From Phytophthora sp. 'mugwort' (lineage: Eukaryota > Oomycota > Peronosporomycetes > Peronosporales > Peronosporaceae), in contig JAUCEF010000009.1 of the NCBI GenBank assembly GCA_033558025.1, positions 2,108,001-2,172,000 of the forward strand: 64,000 bases of DNA, written 5' to 3'. A model generated the notes under the pieces. The model was not told the origin of the DNA and searched no databases. It saw only the letters and a program-made list of their open reading frames with translations. Each line of letters opens with the position of its first letter. Positions within the stretch are counted from its first letter, which is position 1. Positions 54,713-64,000 of the stretch are shown in pieces. A program made the position numbers and the translations under genes.

Positions 54713-56388
54713 TTAAATCGACGATTCCTGAAGCTTGCGCGACAGGTGCGTAATGTCGCTGTTGATCCGGCCAGCGCTGCCTTCAATCCACTGGAGTGAG
54801 TTGTGGTGCACGTTGAGCACCTTCATGATCTGTACCATCGGGTTGTTTTCGTCCGCCACATCATCCTGAGCCTTGTTCAGCTTCTCGACCGTCTCCTTTA
54901 GCGTCGTCGTCATCGAGTTCAACTGATCATCGATATCTACCGACAGCTGCAATGTCTGTTCGCGCTCAATATCCGCGGCCACGGGCATTTGATCCTGAGA
55001 CTCGTACATCTTGTCCACACTCTTTTCCAATTGCTGCAAAGCGACAACCACGGGGGTACAATGACAGCGATCAGCTCCAACTACGAAGCAGTCCAAATTT
55101 CACGATCATGTTCGTACCTCAAGCGTAGACTTCAGCTCCATCTGGTAGGCAAAGATCGTGTCCAGGTTGGTGTCCAGCTCGTTCTGAGCTACCTGGATAC
55201 GCCGCACGTCGCCGGCAATGTCACCAAGCTTTCGCTGGCTATTCAGTAGGTCGCTGTCCCACTTGCTCACTGACAAATTTACAATAAATGGCACGAAAGA
55301 AAGAAGAAGAAAAAACATTAGCACACCAGCACAGACGGAGCTACACGAACAGATCGCCGGTGGTAGCCTCGAAGTGCCATACCTTTAACAGCTTCTGTGG
55401 TGAATGTGTCAGCATTACGCTCAAGCTGCTCGCTCCATGCGTTAATGATATCCTATACATCGTGCAGTTACAATATCCCCATATTTTAGTGGACCAAGCC
55501 ATGACGGCAACCGGTTTCTAGTCGTACCTCAATGGTACGGCCCATGTACTCGGCCGGAGGCTTGTCGGTCTCTGTAGCAGGAGCTGTGATGGCCGTGCTG
55601 GGCGCAGTCGACCCAGCAACGCTCGAAGCCGCCGTCGATGATCCGAATCCGAACGACGGAGTCGCCGTGGTCTTGCTCTCTCCGGTAGTGGACGTCGCCG
55701 CCGGCTTCGCCGCAGCGCCAAAGCTGAACCCGCCCGTCGGCGCAGTCGTCGTCGTATTAGTCGCCGTAGCGCTAGAAGCAGCACCCGAGCTGGCACCAAA
55801 CGAAAACCCAGCAGCCACCGGTTTGGCTGCAGCAGGTTTCGCAGCATCCGTCGACGTCGGCTTCCCTGCCGCTCCAAAGCTGAATCCACCCGTCGACGCC
55901 GGTGCAGCCGTCGTCGTAGCCGTCGGCTTAGCCTCCGCAGCACCTGACGTCGCACCAAAGCTGAACCCCGACGTCGGAGAAGCCGTCGTCTTGGCCTCAG
56001 CCGGCGCTGAAGAGGCAGCACCGAAGCTGAAGCCACCCGACGACGCCGGTGCCTTGGCACCAAAGCTGAATCCGGAGCTTTCACTTGATCCCGCAGCGGA
56101 CGTGGTGGTCGTGGGCTTGGCAGAGCCGGCTCCGAAACTGAAGCCTGTTGACGCTGTAGGCGCGGCACTGGTCTTGGCCTCGGCGGGGGCTGCAGGCGTC
56201 GAGGACGTCGCGCCAAAGCTGAAGCCCGAGGTCGACGTCGTGGATGTGGCGGGCGCGGCGCTGGACGCGCCGAACGAGAAGCCACCGCCGGTGCTAGGAG
56301 CTGTTGAAGATGCGGAGGCGGCCGGGGCGGCACCGAAGCTGAAGCCGCCCGAGCTGCCGCTGCTCGACGCGCCGAAGTTGAACGACAT
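54713..56388 (-). CDS. NUP62: Nucleoporin NUP62 (NSP1), four exons
   Basis: Exons on the minus strand: 56388-55528, 55452-55383, 55269-55118 and 55033-54713, all with GT-AG introns, giving 467 residues. Residues 1 to about 270 hold twelve FG motifs (one NFG, ten FSFG, one FGFG) in Ala/Thr/Ser-rich spacers. From about 285 the Nsp1_C coiled coil starts with IEDIINAWSEQLERNADTF and runs to the C-terminus (WDSDLLNSQRKLGDIAGDV..., NPMVQIMKVLNVHHNSLQWIE). NUP62 forms the central channel complex of the nuclear pore, its FG repeats creating the selective barrier and its coiled coil binding partners such as NUP54/58. Long antisense frames over the FG part are shadows caused by GC-rich repeats. The length is close to that of animal NUP62. 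Confidence 0.93.
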
Positions 56389-56671
56389 GGCTGAACCTAG
56401 TGCAAGTGGCGGATGGTGTTGGGGGCGAGGATGGCTCCGACAACGGTTTTGGCAAATATTAGTTTACAAGAGCCAATCAAAAGCTTAATTTTATGAAGTT
56501 TCATAAAACACGGTTGTTTCATTTGGTCACCCATTTAAGCACGAATATTTGCACTGAGATGAGCTAACTTAAATAAGTAAATATAATGTAACGTACCCAT
56601 TTTTCTCAGTTCCCTAATTTCCGCACGCAAGACGTCTTGCGCTGACTTCGATTTCCTCTGGCGACGACGAG

Positions 56672-57415
56672 ATGAACGAGAATTTGCCGATGGACGTGAA
56701 CGGGAGTGCGTTGCGTAGTGGATACAGGCCACTGGATTGCAGGGGCTGACGACTTTGTGCTGCTGCAGTGGGAATGATGGATTACGGGATGGGTGCGATG
56801 CCTATGAATCATGGCTTGATGCCTGGCGGCGACCCGACAGGCGGATTCATGGACCAGCTTCAGGACGGGAACAAGGCCATGGTCGGGCTGGACGCCGCCA
56901 ACTTCGACATGGAGCTCACGGCCAAGTCGCTGAACCGGAACCGAGGCAACTACCGCTGCAGCAAGGTGCGGCTCGGCCGTCGAGGTATGAAGAGGAAGCT
57001 GGTAGTTGACTTGTGAATACTGTGATATCGTGCTTAGTGCGGTGAGCCCAAGAAGGGTCATGTATGTCCTCTCGTTCCGTCCAACTATAAATGCAACCGC
57101 TGCGGCCTATCGAAGAAGTCCTGCTCCTGTACTGGTGAGCGGCTTGAGTAGTGGAAGTTGCTGTGTTGTGGCATCGCGCTGACGGGTTTTGATATGTGAG
57201 ATGCAGCTCCGACAATGCGTACTATTGGAGTGCAGGTGGAGATGGACCAAGACATGACCACTCGGGTGCTGGATCTCAGCGTACAGGTACATCGATTACC
57301 TGGAGTTGTTGGATGTTGGTCGTGTGCGCTGTGCTGATGCTCTGAATGTGAACAGGGCGTTGTGGAATTCCACAAGACGATCGTGGGCTACAGCACTCCT
57401 CCAAACAGTTCGTGA
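56672..57415 (+). CDS. Small zinc-binding protein with GEPKKGHVC motif (multi-exon)
   Basis: Core exons are 56774(or 56769)-56965, 57038-57134, 57207-57286 and 57356-57415, with GT-AG introns, giving 142 residues from the ATG at 56774. A possible first exon 56672-56717 (MNENLPMDVNG...) would join through a weaker donor and add about 17 residues. After a Met/Gly/Asp-rich start and DAANFDMELTAKSLNRNRGNY come CSKCGEPKKGHVC and, 16 residues on, CNRCGLSKKSCSC, two cysteine clusters spaced for zinc. The C-terminal part (VQVEMDQDMTTRVLDLSVQGVVEFHKT) is unrecognised. The GxPKKGHxCP signature occurs in scattered plant and protist proteins of unclear role. Divergent from NUP62. Confidence 0.7.
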
Positions 57416-57663
57416 TAGAGACTACCAATAGCCGGCGTGTCTTCGCGCAACAAGCTACTCCATTTTGCCTGCAGTCCGGGTTCAGACTGTTTTTGGGAAG
57501 CAGGTCGGGGGAGGCGCTCATAGTGTGCTTCTTGTTTGTTTCCTATCGAGATCATGTATTTTATGTCGTGTATTCCTCGTACGTTCTGCGCACCAGCTAA
57601 CAGCAAGCTGGTTCACATCCATGCTCTTCACATCTATTGCAATGCTGATCTATGTGATAATTT
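57416..57663. other. Short convergent intergenic region
   Basis: 3' flanks of two convergent genes; nothing else recognised. Confidence 0.4.
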
Positions 57664-58363
57664 CTATGCGTTGGCGATCTGGAGGACTTCACTGGGAATC
57701 TGGTATCCGCGGAGTTGCACGGCAGTGACCTTGGCACGCAGCGGGTTGGACTTAGTCACCTCGTTCAAATACAGCAATGTGACACCTCCATGGAGCTCGA
57801 TACTTCGTACAAGCACCGTCTTGAACAGCACCGTAAGTCGTGCAAGAATGCTGTTCATCACGAGGGCAAATGGCATGAAGTACGTCATCGCGAACTGCAC
57901 TATCAAGGCTGCGAAAACGACAGAAAGCTCACTCAGTACATAACAAAAGCAACATGTCGAGATAGCTTCATCTAGACGTACCTTTGTACGCCTTCTGAGC
58001 TGCTCGAATCACCTCCGCAGCAGCCTGGGCCACCCCCACGAGCTTCCGAAGCACAGCATCCGTGCTGAGCTTGAGATCTGATGATAGCAGTTTCCAGGAA
58101 ATATGGTGCGCTCCTGTTCTCAAGTCTAACTGGTTCAAGGCGCCCGCAGCTTCTGCAAAAGTGGCAGCAAGCGCCTCCACCTTGAAATCGCGCAGACAGC
58201 GCTTGACCTTCTGCAGGTTCTGGAAGAAGAAGGCGCGGCGGTGCTGGCTGTGATTTTTGTACATGCTGCGCTGGAATAATGCAATTTCCTGGTTCAGCAG
58301 GCGTGTCATTCCGTCCGTAGACTGCGCGTCATGCAGCAGCTTCTGCTGCAGCTCCACCTCCAT
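57664..58363 (-). CDS. NEPRO/RMP1-like protein (nucleolar, RNase MRP-type), two exons
   Basis: Exons 58363-57982 and 57908-57664 join (phase 1, GT-AG intron 57909-57981) to 208 residues. Residues about 25-60 read [40 protein letters not shown], matching the N-terminal helical domain of NEPRO (DUF4477) and the related Rmp1 RNase MRP subunit, where a K-N-[x]-QHR-[x]-FF-x-L core is typical. The second exon has a hydrophobic-basic helix ([20 protein letters not shown]) also fitting the domain. A role in rRNA processing through RNase MRP would follow. The family call rests on this core. Confidence 0.68.
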
Positions 58364-58417
58364 TGCAGGTTGATTTGACGAATGGCAGGTATTGGTACTA
58401 CTATTGCAATTTCCGAT

Positions 58418-58479
58418 AATGCTCTATGTAGCCATCTTGGCTGCTGGGTCGCAATGTAGCTTCCAATATTAATAAATTA
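58418..58479. repeat. Left member of a direct repeat flanking the MULE element
   Basis: aatgctctatgtagccat...tggctgctggg...gtagcttcca...attaataaatta recurs in the same orientation at 61576-61654, outside the transposon ends. Confidence 0.8.
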
Positions 58480-58705
58480 TAAATAATGCTATTATGTATG
58501 TAGCCTGGCCACATACTATTACTACCTGTATTACCGACTTCCTCCGCTTATAGTGGACAACCTCATATAAGGGCGACCAATCGTATTTGCTGTATTTTGA
58601 GGAACTCCTTAGTTCCCCATATAAGCGACGTTGCAAAAATATCACATTGTTTAAGCTAGTTGTATACCGGTATTTAACCGAGACGATCACCATTCATTGC
58701 CCAAG

Positions 58706-59060
58706 ATGCAATCGCCCCCTCCTCGTACCTCCGCCGGAAAGCGCCGCGTTGCCTTTACATCAAAGGAGAAGCTCAATGCTGCACGTGCGCTAGAAGAGTC
58801 GAAAGACGTTCGAAAGGTTATTAAGGAGCTGTTCCCCGACCTTCGCCTGATGCCTACGAATCTCGGCGAAAGCTACTTTTGAAATGGAATATATAAAAGA
58901 TGTTCGTGGATCTACCGTACTCAACGAAGCTGACATCGCAGCAGCAGATTTGATCGAAAGCCTTGCCAAATACTGCGCTATTGATGCACATGTTGGTGAG
59001 GTCGATTCGGATGACGACATAGGAAATGAGGAAGATTTTATTTTGAATCGTATCCAGAAC
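58706..59060 (+). pseudogene. Small unknown frame inside the MULE element, frameshifted
   Basis: ATG 58706 opens a basic N-terminus (SAGKRRVAFTSKEKLNAARALEESKDVRKVIKELFPDL). A one-base shift near 58845 leads to SPDAYESRRKLLLKWN, and after a stop to VRGSTVLNEADIAAADLIESL and an acidic end near 59060. The three pieces fit one protein of 110-120 residues. The first part looks like a helix-turn-helix. It may be an accessory DNA-binding protein of the transposon. No family recognised. Confidence 0.45.
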
Positions 59061-59196
59061 TGATCTGGTTGAGGATCAGGACTATGGATCTGAAATCTGA
59101 ACTGATCACTTCAAAGGTAAAGTTGCAAAGGTAAATAGAGCTGTAGTGGCGAAGTTGCTGCATTATGGGGCTGTGCTAGTAGCTACCTATCACGAT

Positions 59197-60837
59197 CTAA
59201 ACTACGGCACTTGTGATCGATCCAGAGTCGGTGGCGGACGAAGCAATCACCTCGACGTCGTTCTCGATGTCTGCAGGAATATCGATGGGATCAGGAAGCT
59301 GGATACGCTCGCGAGAAGTTCTAGCGGTACGACCGCGAGGAATGTCGGCAACACGGCGTACGTACTCTTGTGAAATTGTCTTGATCACCGTCACGAAAGT
59401 TGCCATCGAGGGATGCGGCGTAGGAAATCCACTGTTTAACTCATAGTCGAGGGGATTGTTCGTTCTGGCGATCAGCTCGTTGGCCAGTCCGAAGACGTTC
59501 CAGACGTCGATCGTGTACTGCTCGAGCCACGTTCCTTAAAAATAACCCAAAAATTCCCCCCACTTCTCTACCGAATAGATCACTCCAGCTTCAGCACAGC
59601 GTTGCTTTATCTCACGTTTTACCCATTTGACGCCATTTTCGACTTTATCAGGCTCAATCACCATCAGAATGTCCAACACACCACGCGTCATAGCAACTAG
59701 ACATTCATCCTCCGGTATAGCGTAACGCTTCATTGCACGCCGAAGTGCCTGTTCCAAATGAAAGAGGCACCCCAAAACTATTTCGTTCGGGAACTGCGTT
59801 TGTAGAGAGTCCATCAAAGCAGTCTCGAAGTCACAGACAATTTCGGCGGGGTCAATCTGCTGGTCTGTTGCTTGAACAATGAAGTAGATCATATCTCAAT
59901 AGCTATCTGCGGCTCGGGGGGTGCTCAAAACGTAAAATACAAGAACGAAGACCCCTCATGCGCGATCGTGCGCCATGAACACAACGCATTGCGCGTAGCC
60001 ACGTGGGACACAGCGAAAAGTACCATCGACGAATAGCGTCGTTCCATGATAACGTAGGAGCGAGACCAAAGCAGGGTGCGCCCAACCCAAAATGCGCGTA
60101 GGCTTGTTCAAACTGCCACGGTTTGGTGTAATGCAGTGAAATTGAAAACAGGACACTGCTTCATCCAGCGCTAGTGAGAGCGGTGGGATCTCTATTGAAC
60201 CGTGGACATTGCCGGAATAATACTGGTTCCTTGCATCGTGCACGCGTCGAATTACTTGCTGCTCCGATAGACCGCGAATGACAGCGGGTTGTCATCTGAG
60301 TAGTACCGACGCCGTAGTTCATCCCATACACGTCACACAGGCCATGCAACATGCTCAATCGCTAAAAGATCAGCTTGCGCTTTCATTTCAGCTTCAACGT
60401 TGATGACGGAGCTAGCTACCATTGTGTCGCGACACGTGTGTGTCCGTACACAAGAGTAATCCATGGACGCGATTGTAAATTCCATTTTGCCGCCGCAGCC
60501 CGTCCGAAACTTAGAGCACCGATAAACAATTTTCCGTGAAGACGCCCAAGCCCGAGTGTATTTTTGTACCCTTTGGAGTAGCAAGTGATACGCTCCGCAC
60601 GTCTTGGTGTGTTGCTTCCGCCTTCTCCGCCTTGTGCAACCATCTCTTCCGCTTGCTCGTTGCCAGTATCTGCTCCAGTCTCCATATCGATCCTGCATCG
60701 TCTTCAACTTGAGGACGCCCCTCGCTCTCTGCAGCGCTTTCGGGGCTGCCATCCGACGATATGGCACCAGTCGGCTCCTCCTCCAGATCCTCCTCGCGCT
60801 CCGCCTCGCCGGCAGTACCAACGTCCGCTTCCAGCAT
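59197..60837 (-). pseudogene. MULE transposase with FLYWCH-type zinc finger, frameshifted
   Basis: Minus-strand frames from 60837 down form one protein: an acidic N-terminus, a FLYWCH/WRKY-like finger (WASSRKIVYRCSKFRTGCGG...HTC, about 60560-60430), then the MULE domain with FVDGTFRCVPRGY (about 60030), VCDFETALMDSL (about 59845-59810) and GCLFHLEQALRRAMKRY (about 59770-59720). The end reads ATFVTVIKTISQEYVRRVADIPRGR (59406 and below). The first two catalytic Asp residues and the C/H motif are visible. Frameshifts near 60590, 60340, 60245, 59950 and 59535 inactivate it. It would have moved the surrounding element. Confidence 0.83.
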
Positions 60838-61065
60838 CTAGTTGAGGCCCTTGATGCAACTTCCCAACTGACTGAGCTTTCAACACTCCAGCGGAGCACC
60901 TTACGTTTTCAGATCCCTGTTCAGATCTTCCCTGCGACATCTACCTGATCATAAAACCGATCAGTTCCGTATACGATCCATTTGGGAGGTACCCGGAAAT
61001 GAAGAATGATAATTTGTCAGTAATACGAACGTATACCACCCATAACTTCAATGGAACTGCTAACC

Positions 61066-61381
61066 GAAAAAATCACCCGTCGAAGTTTACCCACCGACAC
61101 GCTACAGACCTGAAATTTCACACGCAGTTAGATTAGATACCTGTGCAGCTGAATACGAAAGCACAGCACCGTCGCTGAATCCATAGCAAAGATATCCTCG
61201 CTTGCACACGCCTATTTACCACCACAATTATAACTTTCACCAAAAAAACAATTCCACCTATCGCAGTTAGCCCACAGACACGCTACAGACCTGAAATTGC
61301 ACACGCAGTTAGATTAAATACCTATGTAGATGAATACCAAAGCACAGCGTCGTCGTTGCAGTCACCGCAGAGATATCTCCG
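61066..61381. repeat. Two subterminal direct repeats of the MULE element (period ~181 bp)
   Basis: 61066-61200 and 61246-61381 share ccac[c/a]gacacgctacagac, ctgaaatt.cacacgcagtt and aagcacagc..cgtcg in order. The stretch 60901-61545 holds no gene. Confidence 0.8.
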
Positions 61382-61575
61382 TGTGTGCGTGACCAATTGT
61401 CAACAGCTTATTTGACTGTGTGTGATAGAAGATGTGCTTTGTACTACCGTACACGATTTTCTAAGTACACCTACGCAACTTTCGGTAATTACCGGTTACC
61501 GGAGCGTCACTTTTGGAGTGTGGTACCCTGTACCGGTACCTGACCTGTCCACTATAAGCGGAGGAAGTCGGTATT

Positions 61576-61654
61576 AATGCTCTATTTAGCCATACGTACT
61601 TGGCCGCTGGGACTCGCTAAGTAGCTTCCAGGAAGTTCCGGCATTAATAAATTA
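61576..61654. repeat. Right member of the direct repeat flanking the MULE element
   Basis: Counterpart of 58418-58479, with about 17 extra bases. Confidence 0.8.
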
Positions 61655-61822
61655 CTACAGTATTAATAATAATAATAACACATGTACAGCTTGAAATAGG
61701 CCTTAAATATTGCTTTTTGTAGGCTATCTACTGTAGTGCCGGTGCAAGGGACGAAAACTTGAGTGTAGGTCAGGAAATTAATTGCCCAGAAGGGCAGCGT
61801 ATGGGTGAACAACGCCAGATAC

Positions 61823-62915
61823 TTACTCGATCCGCGTTCGTTTCCAATCCGCGCCGTCGGAGCAATCCATAAGCACTGGCGCTTCAATACCGATGGTGTC
61901 GCTTGCATTCGGGCTTGCCATACCGTCCCAATCGCTGCTCGCAGCAGGGGATTCGTCGTCACGTGGCCGCTTGACCCGCAATCCCCAGCTCTGACGCTGC
62001 ATCGCGATCTTCCGCGGGTGTGCCGGGAAGTCAATGCCGTAAAACCTCCCCCCACAAAGAAGCTGCTGAGCATCCTTTTTGAACTGCTCCGGGTTTCGAT
62101 GCAGCTGCTCGGCTGCCGTGGGGTTGAGCACGTAATCGATGCCTGGCTCCAGAAAGATCAACTATAAAGCAAGTAGCAATCAGCGAGCATTCAGAAGAGG
62201 GTTAACCAATACTGCATAGCACCATTGTGAAGTGAGGTTGGTACACGTGATTAAATTACCTGTAATCCGAGCAAGACGGTGTTGATGCTGAGCACAGGGC
62301 GCCAGTCCTTGCCAAGAATTGACATCATAACCTTGCCCGTCGCGATATCAATATTAGGATGCCACACTCTGCTCACAAAACCACGTAAGCACACTTTGGT
62401 AAGACGATAGCTCTTACACACGCAGGTGAAGCCATAACTAATGCAGAAGTACCTCGTTTGACACCTCACGCTGGGAGCTACAGTTTGGCACAAGCAAAAA
62501 AATCACATCCAAGCAGAATTATGAACACCGGTCAGCGCAATGCCTCACCGCAAGTATAATTCACTGTCCTCACTAGTGCCCTGTTCACGCGATATCTTAC
62601 CGTGAAAGGGGTACGTCCTGGGGATGTCCACGAAAAAGGTGAAGTCCCCGTTAGCAAATGGGCCCGACAAGTCATTAATCGAGATCGTGAAGATCAGCTG
62701 CAGCATATTGTTCGCCCCGTCAGGAAACTCAACACGAGTCTTTGCTTGGGCGCACGTGAACTTGGCCTTGGCCAGCTAGTAGCAATGCAACAACAAGAAC
62801 AAAACGGTCGAGTCAGTAAACTTCAACAGCAACAGCATCCTCCAACATTACCAACGCGTACCTCGTTCACGTCTTTCCGCACTCGCAATGCGGCAAAGTC
62901 CGAGCGCATGTACAT
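61823..62915 (-). CDS. UBC12-like E2 variant lacking the catalytic cysteine, five exons
   Basis: Exons on the minus strand: 62915-62862, 62775-62601, 62477-62453, 62368-62260 and 62161-61823, all GT-AG, giving 233 residues. The UBC fold follows the NEDD8 E2 UBC12/UBE2M: ALRVRKDVNEL, VEFPDGANNMLQLIFTI, DFTFFVDIPRTYPFHAPSV, VWHPNID, ILGKDWRPVLSINTVLLGLQLIFLEP, LNPTAAEQL. Where active E2s read GN[V/I]C, this protein reads GKVMMSIL (Met99 in place of Cys), in the middle of exon 4. The HPN motif is kept. A C-terminal extension of about 70 residues with a basic VKRPR patch follows the fold. The start may lie upstream, since the frame is open further. It is probably a catalytically dead, UEV-like paralogue. 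Confidence 0.85.
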
Positions 62916-63319
62916 GCTGGGCGCGTGAGAAGAATACGGCTCTGCCAGCGTGAATGTCGGCGTCCTGAACGCTCCCGTGCCACGGCGTACGCGACTGCTA
63001 CTTGGCCGCTGGAAGCTCGTGCTCGCCTACTGTATCGCTCAGGTGCTGGTACGCCTACAACTGCGTCGTATAGTCGTCCGCGAGTTCGTGCTGGAGCCGG
63101 CGAAGTGGCGCTTGCTTGCTTCCCTGCTTGCTGGTCCGACCGACTAATGCACCCCTCCGGCAAAACGGCAGAAGCGATTTCACATTGGTCGATATCCATT
63201 CCATTTCATCCAATGAAATAAGTTGAGCAAACCAGACCTTGACCGGTTCAGCTTCTGCGACGTCCTATACAAACAGCAAGTTAAACGGCGGAAGACCTGC
63301 AAGCTCTCTTGCCTAAGAC
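62916..63319. other. Divergent intergenic region (E2 variant and beta-propeller gene)
   Basis: Presumed to hold both promoters. No clear Inr+FPR match; short frames here show no family features. Confidence 0.4.
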
Positions 63320-63989
63320 ATGCCGCCAAACGGGGGAGAAGCGGCGACTACATCCGCCGAGCGTAGCCGGCCTCTGCTGCACTATAAGGACCTGGGGCTG
63401 GCCACACAGAACCGCAAGGTCCGCTTTACCTGCGTGCATGCGTCTGAGAACTTTCTCGCCTGCGGGTACGTATCCTAACCGCAATGGCATCACGAGTGCG
63501 GACAGGAATGATGATCACTGCAAGTACTGACTTAACGTAATTCAATTCCGCATTCCTGGAGACAGAGCTAACAATGGCAGCGTGTATCTGTACGCGACGT
63601 CGGCCCTGAACCGCAGTGAGGGAGACCGGGCGCCGGCCAAATACCACCTGGTCAAGACGATCTCGCCGCCCAGCAACGATCGCGTGGCTGTCACGTGTTT
63701 GAGCATCTGTCCGCTGCAGAAGCGCCTCGTGGTGGGCACAATGCGTGGCGTCGTGTACGCCATTCAGCTGTCGGACTACCACAAGATCGGCGAGAAGGTC
63801 GAGTTCTCGCATGACTTCCACGCGGGCTTCCCTGTCACTTGCTTCCTGTGGGACAAGCGCGGCACGAGGCTTTTCTCGGCTTGCAATGCAGGACTTGTCT
63901 GTCAGACTGTACTGCGTATGGGTATGTCGGCGATCTTTGGCAGTACTGATACCGAACTGCTGCTCAAGGAGGAAACAGGGATTGTACAG
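63320..63989 (+). CDS. WD40-like beta-propeller protein, N-terminal exons only (HPS5/TECPR2-like)
   Basis: Exon 1 is 63320-63465 and exon 2 63566-63989; a donor GTAAAG follows at 63990 and the gene continues past the window. Together they give 190 residues. After a polar N-terminus come repeated blade-like segments: VRFTCVHASENFLACGANNGSVYLYA, VAVTCLSICPLQKRLVVGTMRGVVYAI and VTCFLWDKRGTRLFSACNAGLV. The layout, with an N-terminal propeller of short blades, resembles HPS5 and TECPR2, large trafficking proteins, but other propeller proteins are possible. Confidence 0.72.
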
Positions 63990-64000
63990 GTAAAGTATAG

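Larger units (their letters stand above)
58532..61573. mobile_element. MULE-type DNA transposon with perfect 28-bp terminal inverted repeats
   Basis: The ends 58532-58559 and 61546-61573 are exact inverted copies (taccgacttcctccgcttat and on to ggaca). Inside lies a MULE transposase on the minus strand and a small plus-strand frame. The flanking bases ATT occur on both sides; no 9-11 bp target duplication was found. Total length is 3.04 kb. Confidence 0.85.

Noticed and set aside
55518..56488. 271- and 318-codon frames overlapping the NUP62 FG region
   Set aside because: Both are low-complexity shadows of the FG-repeat codons.
61663..62073. 136-codon minus-strand frame over the E2 3' end
   Set aside because: Shadow of the last E2 exon and its downstream repeat.
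62260..62368. Missing E2 cysteine explained by a mis-set splice site
   Set aside because: The altered GKVMM codons are in the middle of exon 4, with conserved residues on both sides in the same frame, so no splice change can restore a Cys there.

Overview
The window looks like nuclear DNA of a plant-pathogen-type oomycete, most likely Phytophthora or a close relative. Three things point there. Genes are compact with short GT-AG introns (25-113 nt exons or introns are common). Several genes carry the oomycete Inr+FPR promoter core (GCTCATTYYNCAWTTT) just upstream. The mobile-element mix is typical: Maverick/Polinton, Helitron, Ty3/gypsy, MULE, hAT and a Crypton-type tyrosine recombinase. No bacterial or organellar features and no tRNA or rRNA genes were seen.

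Layout. (1) 1-13.4 kb is a decayed Maverick/Polinton-type endogenous virus-like element, cut by the left window edge. Its order is protein-primed DNA polymerase B (+), chromodomain integrase (+), two unknown genes (+), a fibre protein ending in an S74-type self-cleaving chaperone (-), A32-like packaging ATPase (+), minor capsid (+), a long hairpin, a short basic protein, a PX/pVI-like protein and an adenain-like protease (all -), then the major capsid protein (+). Most genes carry frameshifts; only the three minus-strand genes at 10.4-11.6 kb remain open. (2) 14.6-20.7 kb is a degraded Helitron-type RepHel element (-). (3) 21.2-24.6 kb is a truncated gypsy element (-) with one recognisable LTR. 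(4) 25.4-46.5 kb is an unusual amplified locus: six near-identical secreted CAP/PR-1-like genes in three divergent pairs, embedded in a 9,120-bp tandem repeat that is itself built from ~4.9-kb inverted arms around a 2.27-kb spacer holding Crypton and hAT remnants. The spacer between the first CAP pair is inverted relative to the others. (5) 47.2-51.5 kb holds four more divergent CAP genes or relics (two intact, one frameshifted, one barely recognisable). (6) 52-64 kb is ordinary host gene space: a 2-oxoglutarate/Fe(II) oxygenase, an arrestin-domain protein, nucleoporin NUP62, a small zinc-binding protein, a NEPRO-like protein, a MULE transposon, a UBC12-like E2 lacking its catalytic cysteine, and the start of a beta-propeller protein.

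Functionally the central theme is expansion of secreted CAP proteins by nested palindromic and tandem duplication within transposon-rich DNA, flanked by a viral-element graveyard on one side and conserved housekeeping genes on the other. All splice structures were assembled by hand from frame, GT-AG signals and family conservation; none has transcript support here.
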